In this document: in pieces, positions 10,571 to 23,145 of the stretch | Numbering within the stretch: position 1 is the stretch's first letter | How the letters are laid out: each line of letters starts with the position of its first letter | NCBI RefSeq assembly: GCF_025370935.1 | Contig: NC_133493.1 | Location: 5,993,483 to 6,057,482 of the forward strand | Origin: Choristoneura fumiferana | Taxonomy: Eukaryota; Arthropoda; Insecta; Lepidoptera; Tortricidae | Length of the DNA: 64,000 nucleotides | Reading direction: 5' to 3' | The notes under the pieces: generated by a model | The model's database searches: none | Seen by the model: only the letters and a program-made list of their open reading frames with translations | What the model was told of the DNA's origin: nothing | Made by a program: the position numbers and the translations under genes

Positions 10571-11714
10571 TAAGGATAAGAATGAGAATAATTTATTCGC
10601 TATTCGGAAAAACAGTTTTATAGTACACAATTACAAGTATGGCAAAAAAATAAAGAAAAGCAAGTTTTTGCGAAGTCGCGAAACGGTCCCAACTCAGCAT
10701 AGTGTTGGCCGAGCAGGCCAACGCTGGTCTTCCGCTGTGACCGCTTGGCGGCTTCACGGAAGGCGAAAATAAAAAAAATAATATACCAATTTAAAAAACA
10801 TGAAATAATTTTTTTTAATTTAAAATTAATAAAAACCCCCGACTCAAAAAAAACGCTAGCAAAAATATAAAAAAACGCCCGAATAAAACGCCGCCAAAAA
10901 AGACAACTGAAAAGTCAAAAATAATTATGCACTACCTATCGGTTGAAAGCGACTTCGTCTGCAAAGAATTCGTTTATCTCTATCCCACGGGGACTATGCT
11001 GATGTCCCGCAAAATTAGCCTAAGTTAATTTAGTATAAGTATAGAGTAATATTTTTTTTTATCTAAGCGTCGTCGGTATCGGGGGACAACTGGACCTGCA
11101 AGATGGCGTTGTTGTTGGTATGTTATTATAATTTTAATGTAGTGTTTTTCGGGCAGGACGACGTCTGCCGGGTTTGCTGCTTATTAATATGATATAAATT
11201 ATCTGACAAAATCCATCTCGTCATACTTTTCGAAGGCCATTTTCTACTTTTCTGCGCATATTGCCAGTGGTAAACATGCCAGCCACAGCGGGGATGTTTC
11301 CATCTCCTTAAGTACCTTCAAAAACTAGGAGATGCAAGTCAGGATTTGAACACACGATTCCCTAGTTTAAGAGGCTATTTATGTAGGTCGAAACAAGGCA
11401 GTGTCGGTGCACCTTCAGTAAATTCTTCTCAAGATAGACTTGCTAGACTTTGAAAACAATTAAGAGTCAACTTACACAAGTAAACGTGAAAGTGCATATG
11501 ATATGAACGCATTAAGTATAAGCTGCCTGGGCATTATAAATAATAATTGTGCTTAAACCATGGCACCCGCAAACCATAACACGAGAGCGTCATCTATATA
11601 ACGGTTATAAGTTCAATATCGTTGCTACTGATTGTGGCAAGCTGTTAAATTTTATTATGGCAACAACGCTGCGGTCAGACAATGTTAGACTAATGAACGG
11701 AACTGGCCGGTTCC
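10571..11714. other. unclassified sequence, partly repeat-like
   Basis: At 10681-10770 one frame reads like a LINE C-terminus (short RAGQRWSSAVTAW motif). The 10790-11180 stretch (acgacgtctgccgggtttgc near its end) resembles common moth repeat tails but has no second copy in this window. The rest shows nothing. Confidence 0.35.
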
Positions 11715-11985
11715 GGTTATAGGGATCGATCAGTTTTGGAAATTACGAATCGGCGAAGCAGGGTTATATTATCGAATTTCAAGTGATTTGAAAGCAAAGC
11801 GATACCATACCATAAGCCATTAGCTCGTTGAAGTGGCAATGGGCAGGTGGGTGGGTGCTGATGAGATGGCCGTGGCCGAAAAGTTCTTGAATGGAGATCA
11901 CGGATCGACAAGCGTAACTAGAACGTCCACCAACTAGATGTTCGCATGATCTCGTTGATGAACGTTTTACGCTATGCTTGCCGTT
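11715..11985. mobile_element. inverted pair of RTE fragments
   Basis: 11820-11930 reads plus (gttgaagtggcaatgggcag, gaaaagttcttgaatgg, cgtccaccaactag). 11945-11985 reads minus (gatgaacgttttacgctatg), matching gttggtggacgttctacgct at 41461. Both are heavily mutated. Confidence 0.6.
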
Positions 11986-12595
11986 TCGCGATTCTCACTT
12001 GAATTTATGTTCCGGTTTAATTTTAAAACACATGTTTGCGACATGACATTAAAAATGACTCTGTAATTTCCCCCAAAATTGCAGTCTCTTAAGCACAGAT
12101 TGTTGATCCCGAACCGGCTCAGCACACACGCGTAAAGCGCAGTTTAATATCCCAGTTTGACGCGCCTAAATCTCGGGGGACATAAAATATTTAACAATCG
12201 CAGCCGCAGCGACGTAAACGGTTTTATTTCGTCGCCGCATTGCGACGGGCCTACGCGTTTCTGAGATGCTGGGAAAAGGCAATAGAGATTTGGAACTGTT
12301 CAAATTATATGGCTGCATTGAGAGGCACAGAAGACAGGTTTGTGTCACTGGAAGACGTTGAACACAAAGACTTGGTATGGTCGACTAAAAAGGTGCTTTA
12401 GGTGCCAATTTTAATGACAGTTCCTACTTCAGAAATAAAACAATAAGGCTGATTGTCGTATCAAATAATTGACTTGTGGGTGAAAATAGGCTTTGACGTT
12501 TTAATCGCTACAAATGACATTAAACCTTACGGTAGTAAACTGATTTCTTGGTCGACTATACATAAAAAAGTTTTTACTAATAATTTAACAACTAT
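11986..12595. other. non-repetitive, CpG-richer stretch
   Basis: 12100-12260 is notably richer in CpG (cagccgcagcgacgtaaacg) than its neighbours and has no repeat copy here. A 60-codon minus-strand ORF at 12166-12348 has no motif. A candidate for conservation, not for coding. Confidence 0.3.
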
Positions 12596-12805
12596 AAAAA
12601 AGTTTGAAAAACTACTGACTTTGTCATTTTAAAGTTCAGTATATCAAAAATGGCTAAATCGAATTTGACCAAACACAGCTGAAAACCACCGTAAGGAAAT
12701 TCTCATTTTCGTAAAAAACGGTCTATCCATTAGCAAGCTTCGATGCCACAGACAGACAGAAATACATTGTCACATACATGTCTCTTATTGCGTCGGAGCT
12801 TAAAT
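12596..12805 (+). repeat. repeat family P, copy 2
   Basis: Diverged copy: actactgactttgtca, atatcaaaaatggctaaatc, gatgccacagacagacaga and tgcgtcggagcttaaa in the same order as 7706-7932. Confidence 0.7.
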
Positions 12806-13280
12806 TCATCTTTAATACAAACCTTAAAACCTTTAATTTATTCCAGATAACCACCAGACTCTAGAAGATCACAAAAGCAGGGTAAATAAAAGCATTGATA
12901 TAATGCATATAAATTTATATCTATGCTCACGTAGCTTATTGAATATTTGTATTCGAATGAAGAAAAACTTGTAATTTTTCGTTCTCATTATTTAATTACC
13001 CTAAAAGTAGAAACACGCAAAACATACAAGCTAGACATGGAAAACTACCATGTTGGGTTTGCCCCTGAGGGCAGCGACCACAAAAGGCGAGTCCGAAAGA
13101 AACCAAAGTTTCGACCCTTTCGTGTAGAAACTTTTGAACGGAATCATTTTAGAGTTAGGGGATAATGATGGTCGATATGTAAGTACTGCCCGGAAGTTTG
13201 TTTGGGCCGTATAGGTAAGATGTACAATCGCAAACAAGGATTGTGAACCACTTGCCAAACTGCACTGAAACAATTATTTT

Positions 13281-13470
13281 GCTCACCCGCAACCTTATGA
13301 TAGCTACGTTTATGCAAGAAATGTGTTCATGCAGTTCCTCCACCTCCACATTATAAGAACACACACAAATCACACAAACCATCTATCACCACCACCACAC
13401 TACACTGGTGCGTTTCGAACTCAACCAAAGCTCCAACACAACCGTTCACCATGCTACCAGATGTTTAGTC
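13281..13470 (+). mobile_element. foldback family F1, left arm
   Basis: Begins gctcacccgcaaccttatga and runs through tttatgcaagaaatgtg, gcagttcctccacctccac and acacacaaatcacaca to ccatgctaccagatgttt, the centre of the palindrome. The matching right arm is absent. Confidence 0.8.
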
Positions 13471-13677
13471 TACCATATAACGCTATTCTGGTTTATTAAT
13501 GACAATATTTACTACTAGCGTAACTCGTAACTTAGCTAAATATAAACAGTGGCGAGTAGCTCAACATTCCCGGCACGCGATAGTACTTCTGCCGTGTATT
13601 TTTCCACGTACCTACCTATCCAAAAACAACCCTTTTAGCAAACTATTACAAATAGGAAAGTTTCTATGTGTTCTATT

Positions 13678-13915
13678 TGTTATTCCTTCACGTTATAACG
13701 GCCGGACGGATTTGGATGAAATTTGGTAGTAGTTAACTGGCAGTTAGAAATAACATACAGGCTACTTATTATTCCGAAATTCCCAAAGAACCGGGATAAA
13801 CTCTTGAATTGACAACTGCTAGGATAAGAGACACAACATTTGGCGCAGGCGTTTTATATGAAGTCTACAATAAAAATTTTGGAAATTCCCAAAAGTATTT
13901 TAATTCATGCGTTAA
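13678..13915 (+). mobile_element. Helitron-like remnant
   Basis: Collinear with the minus-strand element at 48858-49215: ccttcacgttataacgg, gatttggatgaaatttggta, acaggctacttattattccg, gggataaactc and ggaaattccc. The diagnostic TC start and CTAG end are not preserved. Confidence 0.6.
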
Positions 13916-14389
13916 AAATTGGAACTTTTAAAGCTTTTTTATACATTCAATGATGTTAGGGTTCCATTTAAAACTAGAATGAGATTAATATTATAGCCTT
14001 CTTAATAAATACATATATTATTTTTAAGTTTTTATAGTTATTCAGGAGTGCCTACTTAAATATATAACTCAACACATCGTATCGTAGCGTACGTGCAGCC
14101 TTTATATATAATTCACTGCTCGGGGTAAATCTTTAACTCAAAAGAACTAACAAACTACACAAGTTCTGCGAACAAACGAACAATAAACAAAAGTTTGCTA
14201 GTTCGAGACTTCAAGGAGAAATTGTAGCGCTATGCATTTCGATAGCCAATCAGGTGCGAGCATCTGGGCGCTACGGTAGCGCAACTAGCGGGGGTACAAC
14301 GCAGTACCAAAGTAAAAACTTACGATAAATTGTTATTACTTTTAAGACCTCGTATCTACGAACCGGTATTCTTTCTAAGGGAATGCTTT

Positions 14390-14690
14390 AATCTTTAGCT
14401 CGCATATTATATAATTTCAGCTTAATACCTCCACGCATTCCTAAGAAAAAGTACCTTGCCAGACAGACAGAAAGACACACAGTCATACGGACGGACGGAC
14501 AACAGAGTGATCCTATAAGGGTTACGTTTTTCCTTTGAGGTATATACGCCATCATCATCATCATATCAGCCGTAGGACGTCCATTATTAGACATAATAAT
14601 ATGCCTTCCGCATAGATCTCCAGTTGCATCGGTTGCAAGCGGCCTACATCCGCCGTGAGCCACAGTTTGAGGTAAGGAACCCTAAAAAGA
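14390..14690 (-). repeat. repeat family G1, interrupted
   Basis: Contains cagacagacagaaagaca, ctataagggttacgttttt and ggaaccctaaaaag, the order seen at 60840-60995. An RTE fragment splits it just before the terminal ggaaccctaa. Confidence 0.75.
14543..14665 (-). mobile_element. RTE 3' fragment with 9-bp duplication
   Basis: Starts atcatcatcatcatatcag with the RTE terminus complement gtaggacgtccattatta, ends near ccgccgtgagcc. Flanked by tttgaggta at 14534-14542 and 14666-14674. Fits target-primed insertion of a 5'-truncated copy into G1. Confidence 0.8.
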
Positions 14691-14749
14691 GCCGTCTCCT
14701 CATTACGCGTAATTCTACGATACGGAACCTACCTTAATTTAGTACTATC

Positions 14750-14795
14750 ATCTTTTTTTATTTTTTTTTATTCGACTCGATGGCAAACGAGCATT
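14750..14795 (-). mobile_element. SINE type III/IV tail scrap
   Basis: Plus-strand reading ttattcgactcgatggcaaa then cgagca is the complement of the shared tail (tgctcgttttccatccagtc, 38233). Only the last 40 bp remain. Confidence 0.5.
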
Positions 14796-15236
14796 AGTTC
14801 CGGTTTTTTGCCGTTTTTACTACAGAGCTCTACCTGCATAGCTCGTCACAAATACAGCGCGTCTCCATTTTAAGAACTACAAGCGAACTTTCAATTTTAA
14901 AATGGAATTTTCATTCGTCTCAGCTTAATTCAAGTAATTCGGTGTACGGCATTGCAGTGCAGTCATGTGGGGTCGTGACTCGAATACCAAACGGGAAATA
15001 AGCTGTAGTTTGAACTACTAGCCTTAAAGATATACCTATTGGCAGCGTTTGACGGTCTTCGTACAGTAAAGGCAGAATTTTCATCCCAACGTTAAAGTCA
15101 GGTCAAGTAGTGAAGAAGTTTTCTTACAAGTTACAGTAAATCTTTCATAGTCAATTTCGCTCTGATTTCTTGATTTGACAACATGATTTTGATTTGGGAT
15201 GTCAACATGACTACTGTCATGCTATTGCATAAAGCG

Positions 15237-15700
15237 TATCACACACTAAGCAGATACGATAAGATATCTGTAACTGAATGCATAATATTTCAATATCGCT
15301 TCCTATTTACTTAATTCAATGGATTAACCCACACAGCGCAGATAATTTATACTTTATCTTAAAGTATCTGTGGAGACTAACATAAGTATTGAAAGATGGT
15401 GCGGATATTATCTGTGTATGTACAAATTAGTAAGATTGAATGTGTCATCTCGTATTTGACGTTTACTTTCTCAACTTCGTATCTGGACTGGACACATTAA
15501 ATTATTGCTTTAGAATCATCTCTATGCTAGGTAACATATAGTATTTAATTTGTTGTTTACAATTCGGGTAGATATGAGGTTGAGAAAGTAAGCGGTCGAT
15601 ATTATCGTATCTGCATATTGTGTGATAGTTTCAGATACCTAATTAAGTTTTTATACTCAGATAAAATAATTATTGCATCTGCGTAGTATGTGAGACGCTT
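15237..15700. mobile_element. large complex foldback
   Basis: Several nested inverted pairs: tatcacacactaagcagata (15238) against tctgcatattgtgtgata (15610), and ctttctcaacttcgtatct (15468) against agatatgaggttgagaaag (15570). The sub-motif cacaca-n-gcagata recurs at least five times in both orientations. Non-coding. Confidence 0.7.
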
Positions 15701-17034
15701 AAGGGTTCCACTTTGGTACGTGATTTAGTTTCTTAAGCTGAAAATCCCCTTACACAAAAAAGACTGATAATAAAAAACTACCCTTTAAAAATTAAAATAA
15801 TAATTACCTACCTTTTATTAGTTGTTGGAAATGAAAAAAACAAAACGTTTATCGACATCTGAAATAAATAATATTCAACAAACCGTCTATAAGCAATACA
15901 TTTTCTGATACAACTTCACAATGTTAAATTTCTGTTTTTCAACATTGCAAAGTGCCTATTGATTTTTTGTTGAGATTTAAAGTAGCGGCAATTCAATTTA
16001 GCTCGATGGTAGTAAATATATCAAATTAACAAGGAAACCTATTACGGCTAAGTTTGCTTGAGAACTATTAGTAGTTTTAGAGTAAATAGCTGCCTAACGC
16101 ATAAAATAAACCTACTTGGAAAATTCCGTATTAAATGCACACCTTGGAAAGTAACCTTGATTTTTCCTAAAGGCTACGAAACCTTGACCGGTTTTTTATT
16201 AAGAATTACTTTGATACCCGTCGTGGGCTTTTTCACATAAAAATAATTTTGGCTTTTATTATTATCACATCGGCATGGTGAGTTCGCTGTAACTTGAAAC
16301 GGCGCAAGTAAAGTACCCACTATGTTCATACTATCATAGTCTTACCAAAGAGCATATTCAAACAGTGTAAACTTCCTAAGCTGGTGGTCCCAGGTTGGTG
16401 CTCGCTCATACATGGAAGGGTGTAGTGTACTGACGGGTGTTATCGATTCTCTATTACCTAAAATGTATCGAGCCCTAGGGTGGTAGTTTGGCATTGCGCC
16501 TTCAGTGGGAAGTTTACCAAAGCTGTACACTGTTAATCAAATAGTAGGATTAGTTTATAGATAAGTAATCGATAATATATAGAGATAATAGCTTAATAAT
16601 AAGCTTAGCATTCAAAGAGCAAACGCTACCAGCATCTTTGGGACCATGCAAAAAGGGGCTGCTTTAAGTAATTTGTTTTAGTTTTCAGTTTAATTTTTTC
16701 ATATTGTACAATTATTTTAAGTTTAGGATTTATTAAATTATTTCAACAAAATATTACAGCATTTTACAATTAAACACCAATGCGCTGTAAAATTCAAATT
16801 ATACAAAACAAAAAGACTTAAATTACAAAAAAAAGCTATGACTAGTTAGGGATTTTTGAAGGATAGTTTTATGTAAATAGTTTTAATTAAATTACTTACA
16901 AGGAATTGATTTTATAGTATTTTCAAAATATTTATACAGTATGTACGTAAAATCTAGCCAAAAAATTATTTATAAAAGTTTATAAAGTTTTATAGCGATA
17001 GTTAACGTAAATTGTTGTTTATAACAACATTAAT
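15701..17034. other. unannotated sequence
   Basis: AT-rich. A loose inverted pair (acagtgtaaacttcc near 16361; ggaagtttaccaaagctgta near 16507) could be a decayed foldback. The 60-62 codon ORFs at 16058 and 16342 have no motif. Confidence 0.35.
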
Positions 17035-17100
17035 ATTCATTATCATCATCAGTCAAAACTCGTCCACTGCTGAACAAAGGGCTCTAAACCTCCAGTTTCC
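17035..17100 (-). mobile_element. RTE/SINE tail scrap
   Basis: ttatcatcatcagtcaaa then cgtccactgctgaacaaagg, the complement of a LINE 3' terminus. Confidence 0.55.
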
Positions 17101-17589
17101 CAAAAGTTTTTTGTTATAAAACTGACCCGTGATTGACCTCACCTGATGAAAAGTGCAGATGAGGTCAAAGCTGTATCTCACTGGTTCAAAAGGTAACAGG
17201 CTATTTCACTCTAACCTTCAAGAGCCTAGGAAATACAGACGATGGGGGCAAATAAAATAATGAAATACCAGCTGAATTTGTTAAAAATCTTGTTTAAAAA
17301 GCTTATGAAAACCTTTTAATTTTCCGTAAACAAGCACGATCTCATAGCGAAACTGTGACAATAACCAATAATTTACTCTAATACTGAGGAAAAGAAAACT
17401 TTGTAAGCATAAAAATTAAAAACACCTTCGGAACTCTTTACGATATTGGAAAAACAACTTTTAGTAGGTACTATTAACTTTTTAGATAAAAATGAACGTA
17501 ACAAAGTTTTTATAGGGGTAACTTTCAGGGGTTGTAGATATTTTTTATACAACGCTTTTTAGTTGTTAAGACTACGTAGAAACCTAAAA

Positions 17590-17720
17590 TACGTAAAAAT
17601 GTTCGATTTTAATGAAAATTTGCACTTCAAAGGTGAATAATTTGCAAACAGATTACCGAATCGAAAAATGGTCTTCACGACCAAATGATTGTTCTTGAAG
17701 ATCTTATTGTGGATCCCTTA
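17590..17720 (-). repeat. repeat family G1 fragment
   Basis: gttcgattttaatgaaaatt, tgcacttcaaag and aatcgaaaaatggtctt match 60602-60680 of the long G1 copy. Confidence 0.55.
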
Positions 17721-17849
17721 TATTTTTGAAATGTCTGAAAATTAAATGTAATGTGTGATTTTCATTTATCTATCGTCACACGTCTATCTACTTATTTATT
17801 TGTCATATAAAATCAACATCGAAATATTTCACTACTATACAGCGATGAA

Positions 17850-18425
17850 TAGCCAGAAAATCTCCAAAAGAGCTCGTCTGGCTGTGCATAGAGAGGTGCT
17901 GGCACCAACACCCATGTATGGAAGTGAAAGTTTTTGGGCATGTTGAGAGAATGAATGAAAACAGATTAACTAGAGAGATCTATAAGACGAGCGTGAATGG
18001 CAACGTCGGAAGAGGAAGGCCAGGGATCACTAATTGGTATTTTTTCTTGAGATTATTACATAAGCAAATGCTATTCACAAAAAGTAACAAGGATTTTTTC
18101 AACATATCAATGTGAATTATTAAATTACGTACTCAATATCACAAGTAACTGTTGTTAGGTCCGCACAAAATAGGCTGGCGGTCCGCATCCGGACCGCGGT
18201 TCGCCATTAGGTGACCCCTGGCCTAGACGAATGTACCACGATCAAATCGAAAACGTTCTGAAGAAAGGTTGGGCCAGGAGTACTCTAAATCCGAGCACGT
18301 GGAAATGAAAAGATCGATGAATGTAGAGGAAGAGAGAGTTGTATGCCAGGATCGTAGCAAGTAGAAGGACATAGTCTCTGCCTACCCCGTTGGGAAAGAG
18401 GCGTGATTTTATGTAAAAGTATGTA
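17850..18425 (+). pseudogene. LINE C-terminal remnant, interrupted
   Basis: A broken frame shows MYGSES, then GHVERMNENRLTREIYK and NGNVGRGRP (17910-18030), a motif order I know from the C-terminus of RTE-like LINE proteins in insects. After about 180 unrelated bases the same protein appears to resume at 18218 (DQIENVLKKGWARSTL) and ends with PVGKEA and a (GTAT)n tail. Frameshifts and stops show it is dead. The inserted 18035-18217 is unclassified and contains a ggtccgcatccggaccgcg palindrome. Confidence 0.65.
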
Positions 18426-18779
18426 TGTATACAGCGATAGACTACAAATTACCATAAAACTGTACCCAAGGCTATGTACATAATATAAATTTCATATCAC
18501 CATTTACATATTTGAATTACCTAACATTTATTAGAAAATAATCGAATCAGCATTATTTGCGCTCCAAAGCGCTCCATCAAGTCGAGCGGAGGCTCTGTAG
18601 ACGGAACCCGCCCTTATTGACATGTAACTGGGGCATGGGAAATGTACGGAAATCTCAAACATCATTAGACGTAATTTACTTCGCTTACCTTGTTAGTGCT
18701 TGGAGTGTGAAATTGGTTCTGATCTGAAACGATTTGAAAGGTGATATTTTGCTTTAGATTTTTTTAACATCTAAAAAAG

Positions 18780-19215
18780 TTTTTGGATATAATGATTTAC
18801 ATAAGCGGACATTCAGAGTTCCCCTTCCTAACTTTAAATCCGCTCTAGAAAAGCGTGCCCCAGCTTACATGCATCTCCGAATATATAACAACATTTGTAG
18901 GGTTAAAGATATTCAGCAGTCCACACTGAGTCTGGTGCAGTCAGTTTTGAAAAAGTGACTTATAAACCTATCTTATGATGACACCGAAGCTCTTCTTCAT
19001 GTAGTTACGGACTTAAACACACACACACCGTTCTGGATTGATTTTTTATTTTTTTTTCTAAGTGCATCCCTTGTAATTAATTATTTATTATTATTAGTAC
19101 GTATTGTTCTTTTTTTTCACTTGTCTATTTTTAGTAACATGTCACTTGAAATATGTTTATGTGCATAATAGGCTCCTGCCTAGTTCGGGGTCCGCAATGA
19201 TGAATTATAAATAAA
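18780..19215 (+). pseudogene. LINE C-terminus and 3' UTR
   Basis: One frame from about 18823 reads PLPNFKSALEKRAPAYMHLR and then IYNNICRVKDIQ before a stop at 18957, and the frame continues beyond it. The pattern of P-N-F, F/L-E-K and Y-N-I resembles C-termini of jockey- or CR1-type LINEs. An AT-rich UTR follows, ending aataaatttattctta. Family not resolved. Confidence 0.5.
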
Positions 19216-19504
19216 TTTATTCTTACATAACAGCCATATTATTTGAGCGTAGAAAACGACAAAAAGTATAGGTATTTCACTCCGAAATTTCCAACTGCCG
19301 AAACTTGCACTGGAGATGTGGTCGTGGATGTGGAGTACATTAAATTACAAAAAGAAAAATTCAAAGTGCAAGATACTTAATTAAAAGTACTATACAAAAT
19401 AAGGGACGCTTGGCTTTCTTTGATAGAATGAAGACGTAAATAAACTAATTTGTTATTAAAGTATGAATTAGATAATACAATTGTGCAATTAAATTTTCAT
19501 TAGG
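19216..19504. other. unannotated sequence
   Basis: No repeat copy or coding signal seen. Confidence 0.35.
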
Positions 19505-19644
19505 GACAGTCAACTACAAACTACAAAGAGATCGTTATGCCCAAAGTTACAAAAGTATGTATGCACGACCTCACCGTTAAGTAAATAAAGCCGTGAATAC
19601 ATATTTTCGCAACTTTGTCCGCATCTGTTTGTAGTTGACTGTTC
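19505..19644. mobile_element. short MITE
   Basis: Terminal inverted repeat acagtcaactacaaac (19506-19521) with gtttgtagttgact (19627-19640). About 140 bp, non-coding. Flanks show no certain target duplication. Confidence 0.8.
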
Positions 19645-20234
19645 TATATTTAATAGGGTCAGATAAAAACACAAACTTGCTCTTCATTTTTATTGCACCG
19701 ATAAAATAAAGTAACTATTTTGTTTTCTGTACCTTTTTCTTCATCAAAGTAAAACGCTAAATGATACAATTAATTACATCGATGGACCCAAAAAAAGGGA
19801 CATTTCTACAGCACAAGGTGAGGTTTCAATTATTTAAATTGGAGTATTAAAACTTCAAAGTAGGACTTTAGGGGCTTAAAAGGTGTCAGTCGTTAGATGG
19901 TCTCAAGGAATAGACTTAAAAGCCGCTATGGCGGGTAATGGGATTTTCCTGGTCTTATCAACGAGTGATAACAAAGTTAGAAGAATGCCCTCGGGGCTGT
20001 CTGTAGCTATTTGAGGCGAGATTTGTATTAAACTAGCAACCTGCTTCGGCTTTGCATGGGTGTGGTTTTGAAAAAGACGACTGTTTTCAATATAAGGGTG
20101 ATATTATTATTTATGAAAGTTTAACCCACGTAAGCCACGTAAATTTACTTTTCGGCGACTTGGGTGCATTTAATCCAAGTTAAATAAAAAGTTAAATTCT
20201 TCTTCAGGTCTTATTATAATAAATCGTGATTGCA
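19645..20234. other. unannotated sequence
   Basis: Nothing recognised. Confidence 0.35.
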
Positions 20235-20290
20235 TGTGGTTTGACTATGGCCTCTCAAGCAAACGTCCTTGGGTTCGAGGCCGGGCTTGA
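20235..20290 (+). mobile_element. SINE type I head scrap
   Basis: gtggtttgactatggcctct, caagcaaacgtccttggg and ttcgaggccggg correspond to the A-to-B-box part of type I copies. Rest lost. Confidence 0.55.
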
Positions 20291-22337
20291 CCATCCGGGA
20301 CGACCATCAAAACACACTAAAATCACACTTTTAATAATAATAATTTTTAACTTTTTCTAAAATCGAAAATACTTACGAAAACTTGCAGATTAACATTTTT
20401 TTTTACCGAACATATAATGAGTTCTTTTCAAATTAAGATGTTTCCTCACAAAATGTTTAGCAGCTGCAAACGCCTTTTCTAGATTGGGTCAATAAATCTT
20501 GGAAGTTTAATTTAATATACATTTTATAAGTTTGATGACAAAAATGCAAGTACAGCCATCAAAAATTACAATTGAAAAGAGCTTGTATTTAAAATGAATG
20601 AAAACTTTTTTCTTTGCTGTCTTTGCATTGTTCATTTGAATATTTTCTTTAATGCAATCTTGTCTACCTAAATGTGAAGCTCTCATCGTCTTAAAATATT
20701 CATCCCTGATCATAAATTCAACGAAATGCATAAACGCACCGGCACTGAAAATAAAAAGCTCCTGAATGCGCGCTTTAAGCTCGCGTTTAAGTTCAAAAGC
20801 TTTTAATTTGAGTGATTCAAATGCAGTGGAATATCTCCGGGAGAGCTTAAGAAACTCTTTAGTTTTTCTAGAACGTAGTGATCATTAATAGAAACTTAGC
20901 CCGTGACTGTTCGCAATGAATTCATCTACACAAAAAAAAAAACAAAAACCAATATAAAAACCTCAGCTAGCTATGTCAAAAAAATATTCTCGTATGTGTT
21001 GCTCAGTTCGTAATTCTACTTCATTTCTAACATTTCTAACTCTACACTCAAATTTCGTATCGGCCAATTTGCGTTTAGCCGTTCTTAAAAGAAAATCATA
21101 ACTGTCAGAAAACGATCAGTTTTAAATTATCTAAATGGTATGCTAAAACATTTAATTCGTGTAAGTATGCTGCATTCGTAACTTTTAGACTGGGCACACT
21201 AAAGAAGAGATTTCAAAAAACACATACACACAGGACCGGTTTAAAATATAGTTTAATCGATTTTAATCTCCACTCTGCGCAAATAACTTTCAGATTTTCA
21301 GCTATTTAATTAACACCTTGCATAAAATACACGATGAAATAACTGTGTGATAAAAATTAAATTTTAAGTACAAGCTTGTTTGCTGACTGTTCTTGATTGT
21401 CATCCAACTTACACACTTATACCAAATTTCAAGAAAAATGAAGTACAAAAGGCGCTTACATGTTTAGCATTTATTTTTTATTTTTACAGAAGCAGAAAAA
21501 TAACGTCTACTAAAGCGCCTCTTGATGGCTTACAAACGCAAATCATAATTTATTAACCTGCCTCAAAATGAAACCATTACACACTAACAAACACACGACT
21601 TCTTAATCCAAACGTATAATATTATACCTTTTTCTTTCTGTCGTGGAAATAAAGTAGAACATATATTTATATTTCACACATAGACGGCACTAACATAAAA
21701 AAAATGTTGATACTATGGTTACCTACCTGAAACGTGAAGTGAGCGTGATATGAAAGTGATATGAAAACAAAAATACAAGTTTTGAACGCCATGCACATCA
21801 AAGTTAGTTTGATAGATATAAAGCTGTATTCTTTTGTTTTTACAGCAAAAGCCTTTCAAAACTTTATCCAATCGATTTCTAGTTGCGCTTGTTTTCCTGT
21901 CGGGGCAATATTCCACGCTTTTCGGTCCTGAATGGAGAATTCGCTTTTCCGATTTTTCGATTCCATTCCTCTTGCATGTAAAATTCGGATGTAGGTAAAG
22001 TTTCATTTACAAGAATGGAGCTGGCGTGAGAATGCAAATTTTAAATATCCGATGATATCAGAATAAGGACATCCAAAACCGTTTTTCGTCGTAGGGGATA
22101 ACCGGTTTTTCAGTGGTTCCTGTACGGTAAAAAACGATTTTTAATATAAAACTTGGGGGTATCACACTTGATTTTTTTGTTGGAAATTATATAGTAGGTA
22201 ATATCAAAACTAGAGTATGGAAAAATACAGGTATGTCTACCTAATAAAAGCGTGTTTAAAAATAGAAAATTATAGAGGGCTTTTGGGGAAATTTCGCATA
22301 TAAGTAGGTAATAATAATAATAATAATAAAAAAATAA
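20291..22337. other. unannotated AT-rich 2 kb
   Basis: No second copy of any segment recognised except gtacagccatcaaaaatta near 20555, weakly like 59275. A 95-codon minus-strand ORF at 21719-22006 has no motif. An (AAT)n run sits at 22309-22331. Confidence 0.4.
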
Positions 22338-22407
22338 CAAAAAATGGAACTGACTTCAAAAAACCTTGAAAATAGTTCTAGGTTTTTGAAGTCTGTTCCT
22401 ATTTTTC
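22338..22407. mobile_element. 70-bp hairpin
   Basis: ggaactgacttcaaaaaacc (22346) pairs with ggtttttgaagtctgttcc (22381) around an 11-20 base loop. May be a MITE end or a remnant. Confidence 0.7.
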
Positions 22408-22544
22408 ATATATATTTTTTTATAGTTTTTAGTGATTTGTAGCCAAAGTGCATCTCACAAAGATTCCACTAAGCTCAAACACGGCATAGTTATATTATTT
22501 TATAACAGAGTACCGGTACCTAAGGTCTTCATCATCAGGTCCAG

Positions 22545-22815
22545 TTCACCAAATGATACTTTCTGAAAGTAAATATTTGACTTGGTGTTAAAAATGCCAA
22601 AATCGCTATAGGTGTGCTTTAAAAATTCGATTTCTCTGGGATTCCATCATTAGATCCTGACTTGGTGTCAATTACACCACCTCGGAAGTATGTCCTATAT
22701 AACAAAAAAAAAATTGAAATTCGGCCCACAATTGGCGGAGTTATCGCGTAGCAAACATACAAAAAAACATAAGTACACCCGAATTGAGAACCTCCTCCTT
22801 TTTTGAAGTGCGTTG
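22545..22815 (-). repeat. interspersed repeat Q
   Basis: Ends cctcctccttttttgaagt; the complement, acttcaaaaaaggaggagg, occurs at 36893. Includes gacttggtgttaaaaatgcc and gacttggtgtcaattacacc, an internal repetition. Non-coding. Confidence 0.55.
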
Positions 22816-23145
22816 AAAATGATAATAAAATTTATTCAAATTAATTTCGGTACAAAATAACAAAATACAATGTTTCGAATAGAAAGACCATACGATCATC
22901 TGCTTGAGAGACCCTATGAACTATGCCAAACTAATTAAACTAAGCTACCACTTTCTTTCGTAAACTTCTAATCTAAACCGACTTTGCAAAAATTCCACTT
23001 TTCAAACCTATACATGTTATTCGTCTACGTCGTTTCTAATATTCTGTACAGTCAGCAATGGAAGTTGCTGAACAGAATAAGATGATAATCGTTACTAGAC
23101 ACATTCATTTTATTGTACATAAGTTGCTGAGTAGAGTAACTAATT
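22816..23145. other. unannotated sequence
   Basis: AT-rich; no feature recognised. Confidence 0.35.
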
